NCBI GenBank assembly: GCA_021152555.1
Contig: JAGKVE010000026.1
Span: forward strand, 1-26,540
Length of the DNA: 26,540 nt
Source: Bacteroidia bacterium
Lineage (GTDB): Bacteria > Bacteroidota > Bacteroidia > Bacteroidales > Paludibacteraceae
Direction of reading: 5' to 3'
Under the pieces are notes generated by a model. That model did not search any database, was not told the DNA's origin, and saw only the letters and a list, made by a program, of their open reading frames with translations. This document shows positions 6,259 to 14,230 of the stretch, piece by piece. Made by a program: the position numbers and the translations under genes. Position 1 is the stretch's first letter. Every line of letters starts with the position of its first letter.

Positions 6259-7356
6259 ATGAAACACACATTTCTTTGGTTGGCAGCCATGATGCTGGCA
6301 GTCAGCGCGCCACTGAGCGCAGTTAAGAAAAAAACTCCGGTACCCGCAAATGAAAACGCAGGGGGGCAGTACATCCGCTGTATTGCTTTCTACAACCTGG
6401 AGAACCTATTCGACACCATCCACGACGAGGGAAAGAACGACTATGAATACCTGCCGGACGGCGGTATGAAATGGACATCACTCAAGTACGAGAACAAAAT
6501 CAAAAACATGGCGTATGCCGTGTCTCAGTTGGGAACGGACTATGACCCGCGCGGTGCTGCGTGCATCGGCGTAGCGGAGGTGGAGAACATAGGCTGTCTG
6601 TATGACCTCTGCGCTGAGACGAACAGTAAATACAACCGCCGATTGAAACCGATTTTGTTAGAAGGTCCGGACCGCCGTGGCGTGGATGTGGGCTTTTTGT
6701 ATGACACGGTGCTGTTCAAGCCGGCAGCCGTACACGGACATGAACTCAAAGCGCACTATGCGGACGGCGGTGTTATCAAGACGCGTCTGCAACTCTGCGT
6801 CTCGGGCTATCTGTTAGGAGACGGCAAACCGGAGAAAATCCATATGATAGTGAACCACTGGCCCAGCCGTTACGGCGGTGAGCTCTCTTCGCGTCCCGGA
6901 CGTGACACGGCGGCAATGCTGGTGAAGTCGATATGCGACTCGATATACCTCAAAGAACCGAGAGCGAAAATCATCATCATGGGCGACTTGAACGATGACC
7001 CGTATAACCACAGTTGCGCCGAAGTGCTCAAAGCACGCAAACACCGCGAGGAAGTGGAAGAGCAGGGATACTTCAATACAATGTGGCAGATGCTGGACCG
7101 CGGTATCGGATCGTTGGCTTATCAGGGCAGCTGGAACCTGTTCGACCAGATTATCATCAGCGAGCCTATGATGAACGAGAAACTTGAGAGCGGCAAATGG
7201 ACCTATTGGAAAGCCCAGATTTTCAACAAACCGTTCCTCACTGTGCAGGAAGGCAAGGACAAGGGTACTCCGCTGCGTACCACCAAAGCCGGCGTATGGC
7301 AGAACGGCTACGGCGACCACTATCCCACAATGATTTATCTGATACGGAAGAAGTGA
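6259..7356 (+). CDS. Secreted endonuclease/exonuclease/phosphatase (EEP) family protein
   Basis: The 365-residue product has a signal peptide (MKHTFLWLAAMMLAVSAPLSA) and a full EEP fold, the DNase I-like metal-dependent phosphodiesterase family. Visible active-site motifs are FYNLENLFD (Asn47), GVAEVEN (metal-binding Glu107), VNHWPSRYGG (His), IIMGDLNDDP (Asp/Asn pair), FDQIIIS and the catalytic His in GDHYPTMIY near the C terminus. All key residues are present, so it is probably active in the periplasm or outside. Targets could be nucleic acids, phosphoinositides or other phosphodiesters; the sequence does not decide. A TTG at 6214 is in frame but lies inside the promoter, so I start at 6259. 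The downstream spacer is a perfect heptamer array. Confidence 0.88.
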   Translation: MKHTFLWLAAMMLAVSAPLSAVKKKTPVPANENAGGQYIRCIAFYNLENLFDTIHDEGKNDYEYLPDGGMKWTSLKYENKIKNMAYAVSQLGTDYDPRGAACIGVAEVENIGCLYDLCAETNSKYNRRLKPILLEGPDRRGVDVGFLYDTVLFKPAAVHGHELKAHYADGGVIKTRLQLCVSGYLLGDGKPEKIHMIVNHWPSRYGGELSSRPGRDTAAMLVKSICDSIYLKEPRAKIIIMGDLNDDPYNHSCAEVLKARKHREEVEEQGYFNTMWQMLDRGIGSLAYQGSWNLFDQIIISEPMMNEKLESGKWTYWKAQIFNKPFLTVQEGKDKGTPLRTTKAGVWQNGYGDHYPTMIYLIRKK

Positions 7357-7361
7357 GAAAA

Positions 7362-7410
7362 GTCGAAAGTCGAAAGTCGAAAGTCGAAAGTCGAAAGTCG
7401 AAAGTCGAAA
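7362..7410. repeat. Perfect 7-bp tandem repeat, GTCGAAA x7
   Basis: Seven identical copies of GTCGAAA fill 49 bp, beginning 6 bp after the stop codon of the EEP-family gene. Perfect identity suggests recent slippage or active maintenance. Confidence 0.97.
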
Positions 7411-7416
7411 GAAAAC

Positions 7417-7446
7417 AAATGGTAAATGAATAAATGACCAAATGAT
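7417..7446. repeat. Degenerate 7/8-bp AAAT-word spacer with mini-ORFs
   Basis: GGTAAAT, GAATAAAT and GACCAAAT follow one another directly before the ATG at 7447. Read as codons the spacer contains MVNE-stop (7419-7433) followed at once by MTK-stop (7434-7445), ending one base before the real start. The words GGTAAAT and GACCAAAT recur at 22639-22660. Confidence 0.65.
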
Positions 7447-7761
7447 ATGACATTACAACTAAACAGAAACGCGGCACCAATCCGTATGCGTAACTACGGG
7501 CGTATCGTGCAGGACATGATCGGTTACGCGGCTACCATGGCACCCGGTCAGGAACGCGACTCGCTGGAGGTGTATATCGCCCAGTGCATGCGGCAGCGGA
7601 ACCTGACATGGAACAGGGACCAGGAGGCCGGATTAGCCCGCGTACGGGAAGATATACGCCGTTTGTCGGACGGCAGACTGAGTTGCGACTCGCCTGCTTT
7701 TGAACGACTGATGGCTAATCCGAACGCACAGTTAGGCGGGAAGAAGAAAAAGAAAGGGTGA
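7447..7761 (+). CDS. Short DUF4290-like protein
   Basis: The 104-residue protein is predicted to be soluble. The segment MRNYGRIVQDMIGYAATM, with a following -ERDSLEVYIAQCM, resembles the start of Bacteroidales DUF4290 proteins (YGR-x-IQ-x-M). DIRRLSDGRLSCDSPAF resembles their later WDH-x3-LS-x3-L-x-IDYP block, but the region between is shortened and the family is usually about twice as long. It ends in a lysine run, GGKKKKKG. The function of DUF4290 is unknown. It sits between the EEP-family gene and prs in a plus-strand run. The match is by eye and partial; an unrelated small protein is possible. Confidence 0.6.
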   Translation: MTLQLNRNAAPIRMRNYGRIVQDMIGYAATMAPGQERDSLEVYIAQCMRQRNLTWNRDQEAGLARVREDIRRLSDGRLSCDSPAFERLMANPNAQLGGKKKKKG

Positions 7762-7767
7762 ATGGGA

Positions 7768-7799
7768 AATGATGTATTGATGTAATGATGTATTGATGC
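7768..7799. repeat. 8-bp tandem repeat spacer before prs
   Basis: Four octamers, AATGATGT, ATTGATGT, AATGATGT, ATTGATGC, end three bases before the prs ATG at 7803. They contain several TGATG and TAATG stop-start overlaps. Confidence 0.85.
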
Positions 7800-7802
7800 A
7801 AA

Positions 7803-8762
7803 ATGAAAGAGAATAGCCAGTTCAAAATTTTTGCGGGCTCGAAAGGCGAGGCTCTGGCACAGCGTGTGTGCGACGAGTTGGGTTGCCAGTTGGGCAAGTT
7901 GCGTATCGACCGTTTCTCGGACGGTGAGTTCTGCGCGTATTTCGAGGAGTCTGTCCGCGGCCAATCGGTGTACTTGGTACAACCGACATGTCCCTCGAGC
8001 GACAACCTGATGGAGTTGCTCCTTATGATAGACGCCGCCAAGCGCGCGAGCGCCTACAAGGTAGTTGCCGTCATCCCGTATTTCGGTTGGGCGCGTCAGG
8101 ACCGTAAGGACAAACCGCGTGTGTCCATCGGCGCAAAACTGGTAGCGAACATGCTGCAGACCGCCGGCGCTGACCGTATCATCACCGTTGATCTGCATGC
8201 CGACCAGATTCAGGGGTTCTTTGATATCCCGGTTGACCATATATACGGTTCGAACGTCCTGGCTCCTTATGTGGCAAGTATGAACCTGCGCAAACTGATT
8301 GTGGCGTCGCCTGACGTGGGCGGCTCCAAACGCGCGTCCAACTTCGCAAAGAAGCTGCATATCATGACCGACCGCGAGGTACCGATGGTTATCTGCTATA
8401 AGAACAGACCGGACTTTAACAAAGTGTCCGAGATACGCGTGTTAGGTGACGTGTACGGCAAGGATGTGGTAATTTTTGACGATATCGCCGATACGGCGGG
8501 CACATTGTGCAAAGCGGCGGAAGTGATGTCTGCTGCGGGTGCCAAGTCTGTCCGCGCCGTGGTGACTCACGGAGTATTGAGCGGTCCTGCCTGCCAGCGC
8601 ATAGAAGAGTCCGCGCTCGAAGAGTTGGTTTGCACCGACTCACTGCCTATCGACCCGCACCGCTGCAGCAAACTGCATATAGAGAGCCTTGCCAGTTCCA
8701 TCGCCCAGACAATACACGCAATACAGAACCATACTTCCGTCAGCGAAACGAACATACGGTAA
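7803..8762 (+). CDS. prs: Ribose-phosphate pyrophosphokinase (PRPP synthetase)
   Basis: This 319-residue cytosolic enzyme transfers pyrophosphate from ATP to ribose-5-phosphate, giving PRPP for purine, pyrimidine, histidine, tryptophan and NAD synthesis. Length and motifs fit class I enzymes: FSDGEFCAYFEESVRG (37-52), the ATP-binding YFGWARQDRKDKPRVSIGAK loop (93-112), VDLHADQIQGFF with His132, the catalytic flexible segment ASPDVGGSKRA (168-178), and the PRPP-binding loop VVIFDDIADTAGT (222-234). No key residue is missing. It is one of the safest calls in the window. Rpe further right also belongs to pentose-phosphate metabolism, but the two are not in one operon. Confidence 0.97.
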   Translation: MKENSQFKIFAGSKGEALAQRVCDELGCQLGKLRIDRFSDGEFCAYFEESVRGQSVYLVQPTCPSSDNLMELLLMIDAAKRASAYKVVAVIPYFGWARQDRKDKPRVSIGAKLVANMLQTAGADRIITVDLHADQIQGFFDIPVDHIYGSNVLAPYVASMNLRKLIVASPDVGGSKRASNFAKKLHIMTDREVPMVICYKNRPDFNKVSEIRVLGDVYGKDVVIFDDIADTAGTLCKAAEVMSAAGAKSVRAVVTHGVLSGPACQRIEESALEELVCTDSLPIDPHRCSKLHIESLASSIAQTIHAIQNHTSVSETNIR

Positions 8763-8764
8763 AA

Positions 8765-8820
8765 GTGGAATGTGGAATGTTGAAAGTGTAATGTGTAATG
8801 TGTAATGTGGAATGTGTATA
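8765..8820. repeat. Eight heptamers spanning the start codon of the M28 gene
   Basis: Units are GTGGAAT twice, GTTGAAA, GTGTAAT three times, GTGGAAT and GTGTATA. Six ATGs occur, at 8770, 8777, 8791, 8798, 8805 and 8812; only 8805 is in frame with the downstream protein. A mini-ORF from 8791 (MCNV) ends at TAA 8803-8805, which overlaps the real ATG. Confidence 0.9.
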
Positions 8821-9851
8821 GATATAGTATAGTATTATTGGCGGCAGTGCTGATGGCATCGTGCGGCGGCAAGAAACCGCAGAGCGCGGGACAACGTCCG
8901 GCATTCAGTTCGGACAGCGCGTACGCGTACATTGAGAAACAGATGTCATTCGGTCCGCGCGTGCCGAACAGCGCCGCGCATATGCAGTGTGCCGTATGGC
9001 TGATTGAACAACTGCGAGAGTGCGGTGCAGAGGTGGAACTGCAGAAAGGACAAATGCCTGATTATAAGGGCGATAACCAGCAGATATATAATATCATCGG
9101 ACACTTCTACACGCCTCAGAATGCTACACGCGCGCGTATATTATTAGGTGCGCACTACGACACCCGTCCCTGGTGTGACGAGGAGGAAGACTATTCGGAC
9201 CGTTTTTACAATGTGCCGGGTGCCAATGACGGCGCGAGCGGCGTAGGCGTGCTGCTCGAGGTGGCGCGCCAGATAGGTCTGCGTATGGCGGACAGCGCGC
9301 AGGCCGGTCCGGCTACACCGGTGGACATTGTTTTCTTCGACTGCGAAGATATGGGTACACCGCATTTCTACACGGGCACCGAACGTGAGGACACATGGTG
9401 TCTTGGCTCTCAGTTATGGGCGACGAACTACGCCCGTCATGCAGGCGAAGCCGGTCTTACAGCAACGCGGTCTAACAGTGAAACGGTCATACAGGCGAAG
9501 CCGGTCTATACCTATGGTATAGTCCTCGATATGGTGGGTGCGCCGGATGCGGTGTTCCCGTTAGAGATGTATTCGACGCAGTACGCGCAGAACTACCAGC
9601 AGCAGATATGGCGTTCGGCGCAGCAGTTGGGCTACGGCGCGCTCTTTACCGAGCAGCAGTCATACCCAATAACAGACGACCATTATTACATCAATTACAT
9701 AGCCGGCATACCGTGCGTTGATATCATCCATTACGACATCCGCAATGCCACGGGCTTCGCCCATTGGTGGCACACGCGGCAGGATAACCTGTCCAATATA
9801 TCCAAGTCCACGCTGCAAGCGGTAGGCGAAGTGGTGATGCAGCAATTATAG
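8805..9851 (+). CDS. Glutaminyl-peptide cyclotransferase-like M28 lipoprotein
   Basis: The 348-residue product starts with a lipoprotein signal, VLLAAVLMASC, with Cys20 as the probable lipidated residue. The body is an M28 zinc-hydrolase fold of the glutaminyl-cyclase type. Metal and catalytic positions are GAHYDTRPW (His117), GANDGASGVGVLLE (Asp142), FFDCEDMG (Glu181), WCLGSQLWA, LDMVG (Asp242) and DDHYYINYIAGIP (His293). Bacteroidales enzymes of this class cyclise N-terminal Gln exposed after signal-peptide cleavage, which would fit the several A-Q cleavage sites seen in this window (for example 20344-21681 and 25874-26458). An aminopeptidase activity cannot be excluded. The start codon lies inside a heptamer array. 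A near-repeat of 22 bp inside the gene is listed separately. Confidence 0.85.
   Translation: MWNVYRYSIVLLAAVLMASCGGKKPQSAGQRPAFSSDSAYAYIEKQMSFGPRVPNSAAHMQCAVWLIEQLRECGAEVELQKGQMPDYKGDNQQIYNIIGHFYTPQNATRARILLGAHYDTRPWCDEEEDYSDRFYNVPGANDGASGVGVLLEVARQIGLRMADSAQAGPATPVDIVFFDCEDMGTPHFYTGTEREDTWCLGSQLWATNYARHAGEAGLTATRSNSETVIQAKPVYTYGIVLDMVGAPDAVFPLEMYSTQYAQNYQQQIWRSAQQLGYGALFTEQQSYPITDDHYYINYIAGIPCVDIIHYDIRNATGFAHWWHTRQDNLSNISKSTLQAVGEVVMQQL
9436..9507. repeat. 22-bp near-exact direct repeat inside the M28 gene
   Basis: GTCATnCAGGCGAAGCCGGTCT occurs at 9436-9457 and 9486-9507, differing only at n (G or A). The 50-bp offset is not a multiple of three, so the copies are read in different frames (RHAGEAGL and VIQAKPV). 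Confidence 0.8.
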
Positions 9852-9898
9852 CAAGCAATTGTAACAAACAATATTTATTAACCAAAATTACTTACCTA

Positions 9899-12800
9899 AT
9901 GAAAAAATTATTTACAATGATGGCAGCGTTATGCTGCACGCTGTTTTCAGTGATGGGGGCAGGCTCTTTCTCGGATGGAACGTATGCGCGAATTAGTTAT
10001 GTTGACATGACTGAATCAGGCAAGGAAACGACGTATACTCTACACGACTATAATGAGGAATTACGTGCAAACTTCCTACGTAATATCCAATCGACCGGAG
10101 CATGGTATTACAATAGTACATCGGACTTCTATAGTACAGAGGATTTCGGAGGAACGTCCAGTCCGGTAAACAATGGTTCCGTCTCAAATTCTCCGGTTCA
10201 GGCGATGACCTACTATGACGGCAATCTCTACTATGCTGCCGAATATTCAACAGGTATTTCAAGAGTATATTCGGAAGATTTCGACAAGTTAGGGGTTTCA
10301 GCTTCCGTAGTAATAAATGAAACGCCCGGCTATGGTCCTTTCTATACAATATGTTATAGTTATGCGGACTCCTATTTCTATACTGTCGCTTATGACAACG
10401 CCTCCAGCAAAGTCAAACTAATCCGTATAAAGAGTGATGGTAGCGGGTATAGTCCGGTAGGCGAAATATCCAATGAAAGCAGCACCATTCATACAATAGC
10501 ATCGGCAGTCAGCATTGACGGCAAACTATATATACTCCGCGCCAGCGGAGGTGTTGAACCGGCAAAGCTTTATGAATTGAATCCTTCTACCTTAGCGGAA
10601 ACGCTGATTGGCAGTACAGGCGTTTTGGCAGATCCGAATGACTACAGTACCCATACTATGGTGTTCGATTATGCTACAGACGAGTTGCTGTGGCTTACCC
10701 CGAATGGGGATTTATACCTTGTAGATACGAAGACTGGTTTGGCAGATTTGGCAAAGAAGACTAATATTACGCATTGTAATGCATTCTTCCGACAAGTGGC
10801 AGAACATTCAGTAACGCTCAACGTGAAGGAAGGTCAAGGAGAGTTAGGTAATGTAGAACTGCCAAATAATTCCCAGTTTGGTTGGTTCCCAGAGACCGCC
10901 AAAGTAACATTGACTGCCATTCCGTCAGAAGGTTGTAAGTTTGTTAAATGGAGTGATAACAATACCGAGAATCCCCGTATCATCACCGTTGGCAACCAGA
11001 ATATAGAATTGACGGCAGAGTTTGCATGGGCAGACGGCGTGACAGCTTATCCTATATGGATCGGCAACAAGCAGATACATAGCCAACGTCTGGTTATGAA
11101 CAACGCTACGAACCCCTACATTTCGATGGGTTCTATTACATATGATCCGCAAACACGCACCTTGTTATTAGATAATCTAAACGTTGAGTCTTCTGTAGGC
11201 TCCACACTTGTCATTGGCGATAAGGATAAGCAAGAGTCTGCTATCAAAGTAGTCTTAAAAGGAACTAACATTATCACTGCTTACGCAGATGGCGCCATTT
11301 TAACCCAAAATGTGGATGTCTCTTTTGAAGGTTACGGCAGTATACAAACGAGCTCATATTATTCGAGTTATGGTATGCTCATCTCCGCCGGCAAAGTTAC
11401 CTTCAACGGCGTTGAGGCAACTATTAACGGCAATTCCTATGGCATCAAGGGTGATAAAGGAACTGAGGCTCTCACGGTGCGCGGCTCAACGCTGAAAGTA
11501 CGAGGAAATAATAGTGGTTCGATTGTCAATATCGGTTCTTTGACAATGAAATATTGCGAGATCACTTCTCCTTCCGGAGCAGCCTTTAACGCCACTACCA
11601 AACAAGTGGAGGTGTCTAACGCTCTTGCCAATGTTCAAGTTGTCTTTTCTCCCCAACCCACCTTGCGCGGCGAAGCCCTGACAGAGGGCACAGGTACGTT
11701 CACCATGAAACTGAAAGACGGTTCCGGCGAGACGTTTACCAATGTCGGCTGGTTCGCCAAGGACGACGAGGTCACCATGACCGCCAAACCGGCAAGCGGC
11801 TTTGCTTTCGGTCGTTGGATGGATGATATGAATTGGGGCGATGAGGCTAAGAAAGATGATTGGATACCGGCAACACGCGAAATAACCAAGTCTGCAGGAA
11901 ATGAGACGAAGGCGGCTCTCTTCTACAAACAATCGGCAAACAACGTCGTATGGTACGGTATCAGCCAAGGTAAGTTCGTTCAGTTCAAGAGCCGCGAGTA
12001 CGGCGCCAACGTGATTGAGAGCACAACCGACGCATCGGGTATTACCGCCGGCGATTTCAATGGCAGTTACTACTTTATTGCCGAAGGCGGAGAAATCAAA
12101 CGCTTCAGTTTCTCCAGCGTTACGAAAGACAAAGACCAAGCGAACTACGACAAAGCAACCAAAGTGGCTGACTATACCGGCATAATCTATGACATGGCAT
12201 GGAACTTCAAAGATAGTAAATTGTATGCCGTAATGGGTGACACGAAACTATACAGACTCAATACCAACGATCAGGTACTGGACGAGATGGGTGAGTTCAT
12301 TACCGGCGAGTTGAAGACTCCGATAAAGGCACGCGCTCTGGCAATCGATGCAAGCGGCAAGAAATATATATTGTCCTCAACGAGTAAACTGTATATCGTA
12401 ACCAAAGAGGATACGAAGAACAAGGAGTTTACGCTAAAGCCGGTAGGCGAGAATGGCGGCGACCTCGATGCAATCGTTTTCGACCAACCGCAGTCCTTGG
12501 CATACGACCACGTGAACGGCGAACTCTATTGGGGCGCAGATGATTTTATCCGTATCATTGACTCCAAGACGGCGAAGAGTTATATCGCCGGTGACCTCCG
12601 TCTGCAGAAAGGTTACCAAGGTACCATCAAGGCGTTGCACCGCCGTGACCGCAAAGTAACGGTAACCGTTGAGGTAGCAGAGGCTTGCAAGGATATGGGT
12701 ACAGCTATCATCGGTACTGAGGGCGAGACGGCAGAGCAATCAATGATACAAGGAACAAGCGTAACGATAAGCGCCATTCCGGCAGAAGGTTATCAGTTCG

Positions 12801-13033
12801 CTTACTGGTTGCAAAAGGTAGATGAAGATGCAGAAGCTCCTGAACAAATCAAAGAAAACCCGTACTCGTTCAGCGCGTCGTCAATTACTTATGTGGCATA
12901 TTTTGAGGCAACGCAAGGCATTGAGGATGTACAACCTGACAATGTACAATGCACCAAAATGCTGATTGACGGTCATCTGTACATCATCCGTGACAACAGG
13001 ATGTACAATGTGCAAGGTGTGCGCGTGAAATAA
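9899..13033 (+). CDS. Large secreted surface protein with InlB-like repeats and a tail motif
   Basis: The 1044-residue protein has a signal peptide (MKKLFTMMAALCCTLFSVMG, cleavage near 20). Residues about 60-300 look like a beta-propeller, with repeated YYDGNLYYAAEY-like blades. Three divergent InlB B-repeats follow at about 303-374, 586-676 and 918-1005, each with a VTLTAIPSEGCKFVKW-type signature. Between the first two is a beta-helix-like stretch (420-580) with short recurring strands (LTVRGSTLKVRG, LTMKYCEI). A second propeller-like region spans about 680-915. The last 30 residues (KMLIDGHLYIIRDNRMYNVQ and GVRVK) match tails in two other proteins here and may be a sorting signal. InlB-like repeats suggest adhesion or surface display; no catalytic motif is visible. 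It is probably expressed separately, ending at the hairpin at 13042-13079. Confidence 0.8.
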   Translation: MKKLFTMMAALCCTLFSVMGAGSFSDGTYARISYVDMTESGKETTYTLHDYNEELRANFLRNIQSTGAWYYNSTSDFYSTEDFGGTSSPVNNGSVSNSPVQAMTYYDGNLYYAAEYSTGISRVYSEDFDKLGVSASVVINETPGYGPFYTICYSYADSYFYTVAYDNASSKVKLIRIKSDGSGYSPVGEISNESSTIHTIASAVSIDGKLYILRASGGVEPAKLYELNPSTLAETLIGSTGVLADPNDYSTHTMVFDYATDELLWLTPNGDLYLVDTKTGLADLAKKTNITHCNAFFRQVAEHSVTLNVKEGQGELGNVELPNNSQFGWFPETAKVTLTAIPSEGCKFVKWSDNNTENPRIITVGNQNIELTAEFAWADGVTAYPIWIGNKQIHSQRLVMNNATNPYISMGSITYDPQTRTLLLDNLNVESSVGSTLVIGDKDKQESAIKVVLKGTNIITAYADGAILTQNVDVSFEGYGSIQTSSYYSSYGMLISAGKVTFNGVEATINGNSYGIKGDKGTEALTVRGSTLKVRGNNSGSIVNIGSLTMKYCEITSPSGAAFNATTKQVEVSNALANVQVVFSPQPTLRGEALTEGTGTFTMKLKDGSGETFTNVGWFAKDDEVTMTAKPASGFAFGRWMDDMNWGDEAKKDDWIPATREITKSAGNETKAALFYKQSANNVVWYGISQGKFVQFKSREYGANVIESTTDASGITAGDFNGSYYFIAEGGEIKRFSFSSVTKDKDQANYDKATKVADYTGIIYDMAWNFKDSKLYAVMGDTKLYRLNTNDQVLDEMGEFITGELKTPIKARALAIDASGKKYILSSTSKLYIVTKEDTKNKEFTLKPVGENGGDLDAIVFDQPQSLAYDHVNGELYWGADDFIRIIDSKTAKSYIAGDLRLQKGYQGTIKALHRRDRKVTVTVEVAEACKDMGTAIIGTEGETAEQSMIQGTSVTISAIPAEGYQFAYWLQKVDEDAEAPEQIKENPYSFSASSITYVAYFEATQGIEDVQPDNVQCTKMLIDGHLYIIRDNRMYNVQGVRVK

Positions 13034-13041
13034 AGAAAGTC

Positions 13042-13079
13042 AAAGCGAGAGAGTTCTTCCCGAGCTCTCTCGCATGCTT
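13042..13079 (+). terminator. Probable terminator after the surface protein gene
   Basis: GCGAGAGAG (13045-13053) and CTCTCTCGC (13065-13073) form a perfect 9-bp stem with an 11-nt loop. Outer bases AAAGC and GCTTT can extend it across an AT bulge. It begins 8 bp after the stop codon; the U-tract is short. Confidence 0.65.
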
Positions 13080-13132
13080 TGAATATAACAAAACTCTATT
13101 ATTAACTAATTGATCCATCTATTCATGCTATC

Positions 13133-13396
13133 ATGGGCTGTAACGAGTTAGACATGCTGAATGGTTCCGAATTACGTTACGAAGAACCGGAATGGCCTAT
13201 GGTAACATGGGGAGGAAGTGATTTTACGGGCTCTGACTTGTCTCGCATTTGGATTGGCAAGAATGCGGATTTCCCGACCGATGTTGAGAATACATTTGTT
13301 CCAGCAGAGAAGGCAGTTAAAGTAATCCGTGACGGCCGACTGTATATTATTCGCGGTGAGCAAGTATATACGATAACGGGCGCGCGCGTAAAATAA
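13133..13396 (+). pseudogene. 87-codon fragment carrying the shared C-terminal tail
   Basis: The frame encodes MGCNELDMLNGSELRYEEPE, a Trp/Gly-rich middle (PMVTWGGSDFTGSDLSRIWI) and the tail KVIRDGRLYIIRGEQVYTIT, then GARVK. There is no signal peptide, although the two other proteins with this tail are exported. The frame stays open only nine codons further upstream, to a stop at 13103, without a better start. This suggests the 3' end of a larger secreted-protein gene left after a deletion or partial duplication. A small functional protein is possible but would lack an export signal. The 1044-residue gene just upstream is the obvious relative, but only the tails look alike. Confidence 0.5.
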
Positions 13397-13535
13397 AAAA
13401 CAATCCTTGGGCGTTACTATGACGTACGTAATGGTCACGAAGTGGTCACGTAAATGACTCGTAAATGAATCAAAAACGACGAGTCAAACACTCATAACCG
13501 GCGGCTAAACGGACAAGACGCTCGCGGAACAATAC
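13397..13535. other. 139-bp non-coding gap with small repeats
   Basis: TGGTCACG occurs twice (13432-13439, 13443-13450) and CGTAAATGA twice (13449-13457, 13460-13468). GACTCGT (13456-13462) and ACGAGTC (13479-13485) could pair as a 7-bp stem with a 16-nt loop. I see no consensus promoter for the response-regulator gene here. Confidence 0.4.
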
Positions 13536-14213
13536 ATGACGGCAAAAATACTGATAATAGACGGCGATATAAGCCTCTCGACTGTGCTGAGCGATTACTT
13601 GGCAAGCAGAGGCTATAAAGCACAATCAGTGATGGATGGAAAGACAGGGCTCGACGCCCTGTCTTCCAGCCATTGGGATGTCGTTCTGATGGAGTTACAG
13701 GGTGTCGGCCAGAACGGCTATGAACTGCTGAAGAATATCCGCCACCGCCAGCCGATGATTCCGCTGATAATCCTGACGACACGCAACGGCCGCGAAGACC
13801 AGATGCGCGCCTTCCAGTTGGGCGCGGACGATTATCAGACAAAGCCGTTCTCAATGGATATCCTCATATGCCGCATAGAGGCTATCCTGCGCCGCGTGCG
13901 CGCCTTTGAGGAGAGCAAACAGAAAGTGTTTAATCTGAACGGTCATGTGTTTGACGCACTGCACCAGACCTTCGACGGACGACATATGTCATCGCGCGAG
14001 AGCGACCTGCTGTTGATGCTCTGCCGGCAGGAAGGCGAGGTGGTGGACAGGCACCGTATATTAGGGGCACTTTGGAAAGAAGACAATGCGTTTACCGCCC
14101 GTTCGTTAGGCGTTTATATCAACCATCTGCGCGGATACCTGACCCCCGCGGGATATGAGATCATCGCCGTGCGGTATAAAGGATATAAGCTCGTCAAAAA
14201 CGAGCATGGGTGA
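13536..14213 (+). CDS. OmpR-type response regulator with Glu at the phospho-acceptor position
   Basis: The 225-residue protein has an N-terminal receiver domain (about 3-118) and a C-terminal winged-helix DNA-binding domain (about 130-222: MSSRESDLLLMLCRQEGEVV, then SLGVYINHLRGYL and RYKGYKLV). It should bind promoters as a dimer. In the receiver, the usual Asp in the LLD-x2-MP block is Glu53 (VVLMELQGVGQNGYELL), and one of the acidic Mg-binding residues is Gly10 (IIDGDISL). Thr81 (ILTTRN) and Lys103 (YQTKPF) are kept. Glu at this site often mimics the phosphorylated state, so the protein may be constitutively active or respond to a non-phosphate signal. No histidine kinase gene is nearby. 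Rpe follows after a short heptamer spacer. Confidence 0.88.
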   Translation: MTAKILIIDGDISLSTVLSDYLASRGYKAQSVMDGKTGLDALSSSHWDVVLMELQGVGQNGYELLKNIRHRQPMIPLIILTTRNGREDQMRAFQLGADDYQTKPFSMDILICRIEAILRRVRAFEESKQKVFNLNGHVFDALHQTFDGRHMSSRESDLLLMLCRQEGEVVDRHRILGALWKEDNAFTARSLGVYINHLRGYLTPAGYEIIAVRYKGYKLVKNEHG

Positions 14214-14229
14214 TTTGTAATTGGTGATT
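14209..14229. repeat. Three heptamers bridging the regulator stop and rpe start
   Basis: GGTGATT, TGTAATT, GGTGATT run from inside the regulator stop codon (TGA 14211-14213) to one base before the rpe ATG at 14231. The words match the spacer upstream of ssb when both are read in the coding direction. Confidence 0.7.
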
Positions 14230-14230
14230 T

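Noticed and set aside
7548..8360. Long minus-strand open frame (270 codons) opposite the DUF4290-like and prs genes
   Set aside because: It is antisense to prs, which has every family motif. Its translation resembles no protein and it spans a spacer repeat.
11486..12139. Minus-strand open frame of 217 codons inside the surface-protein gene
   Set aside because: It is a shadow of the plus-strand frame, with no signal, domain or promoter.
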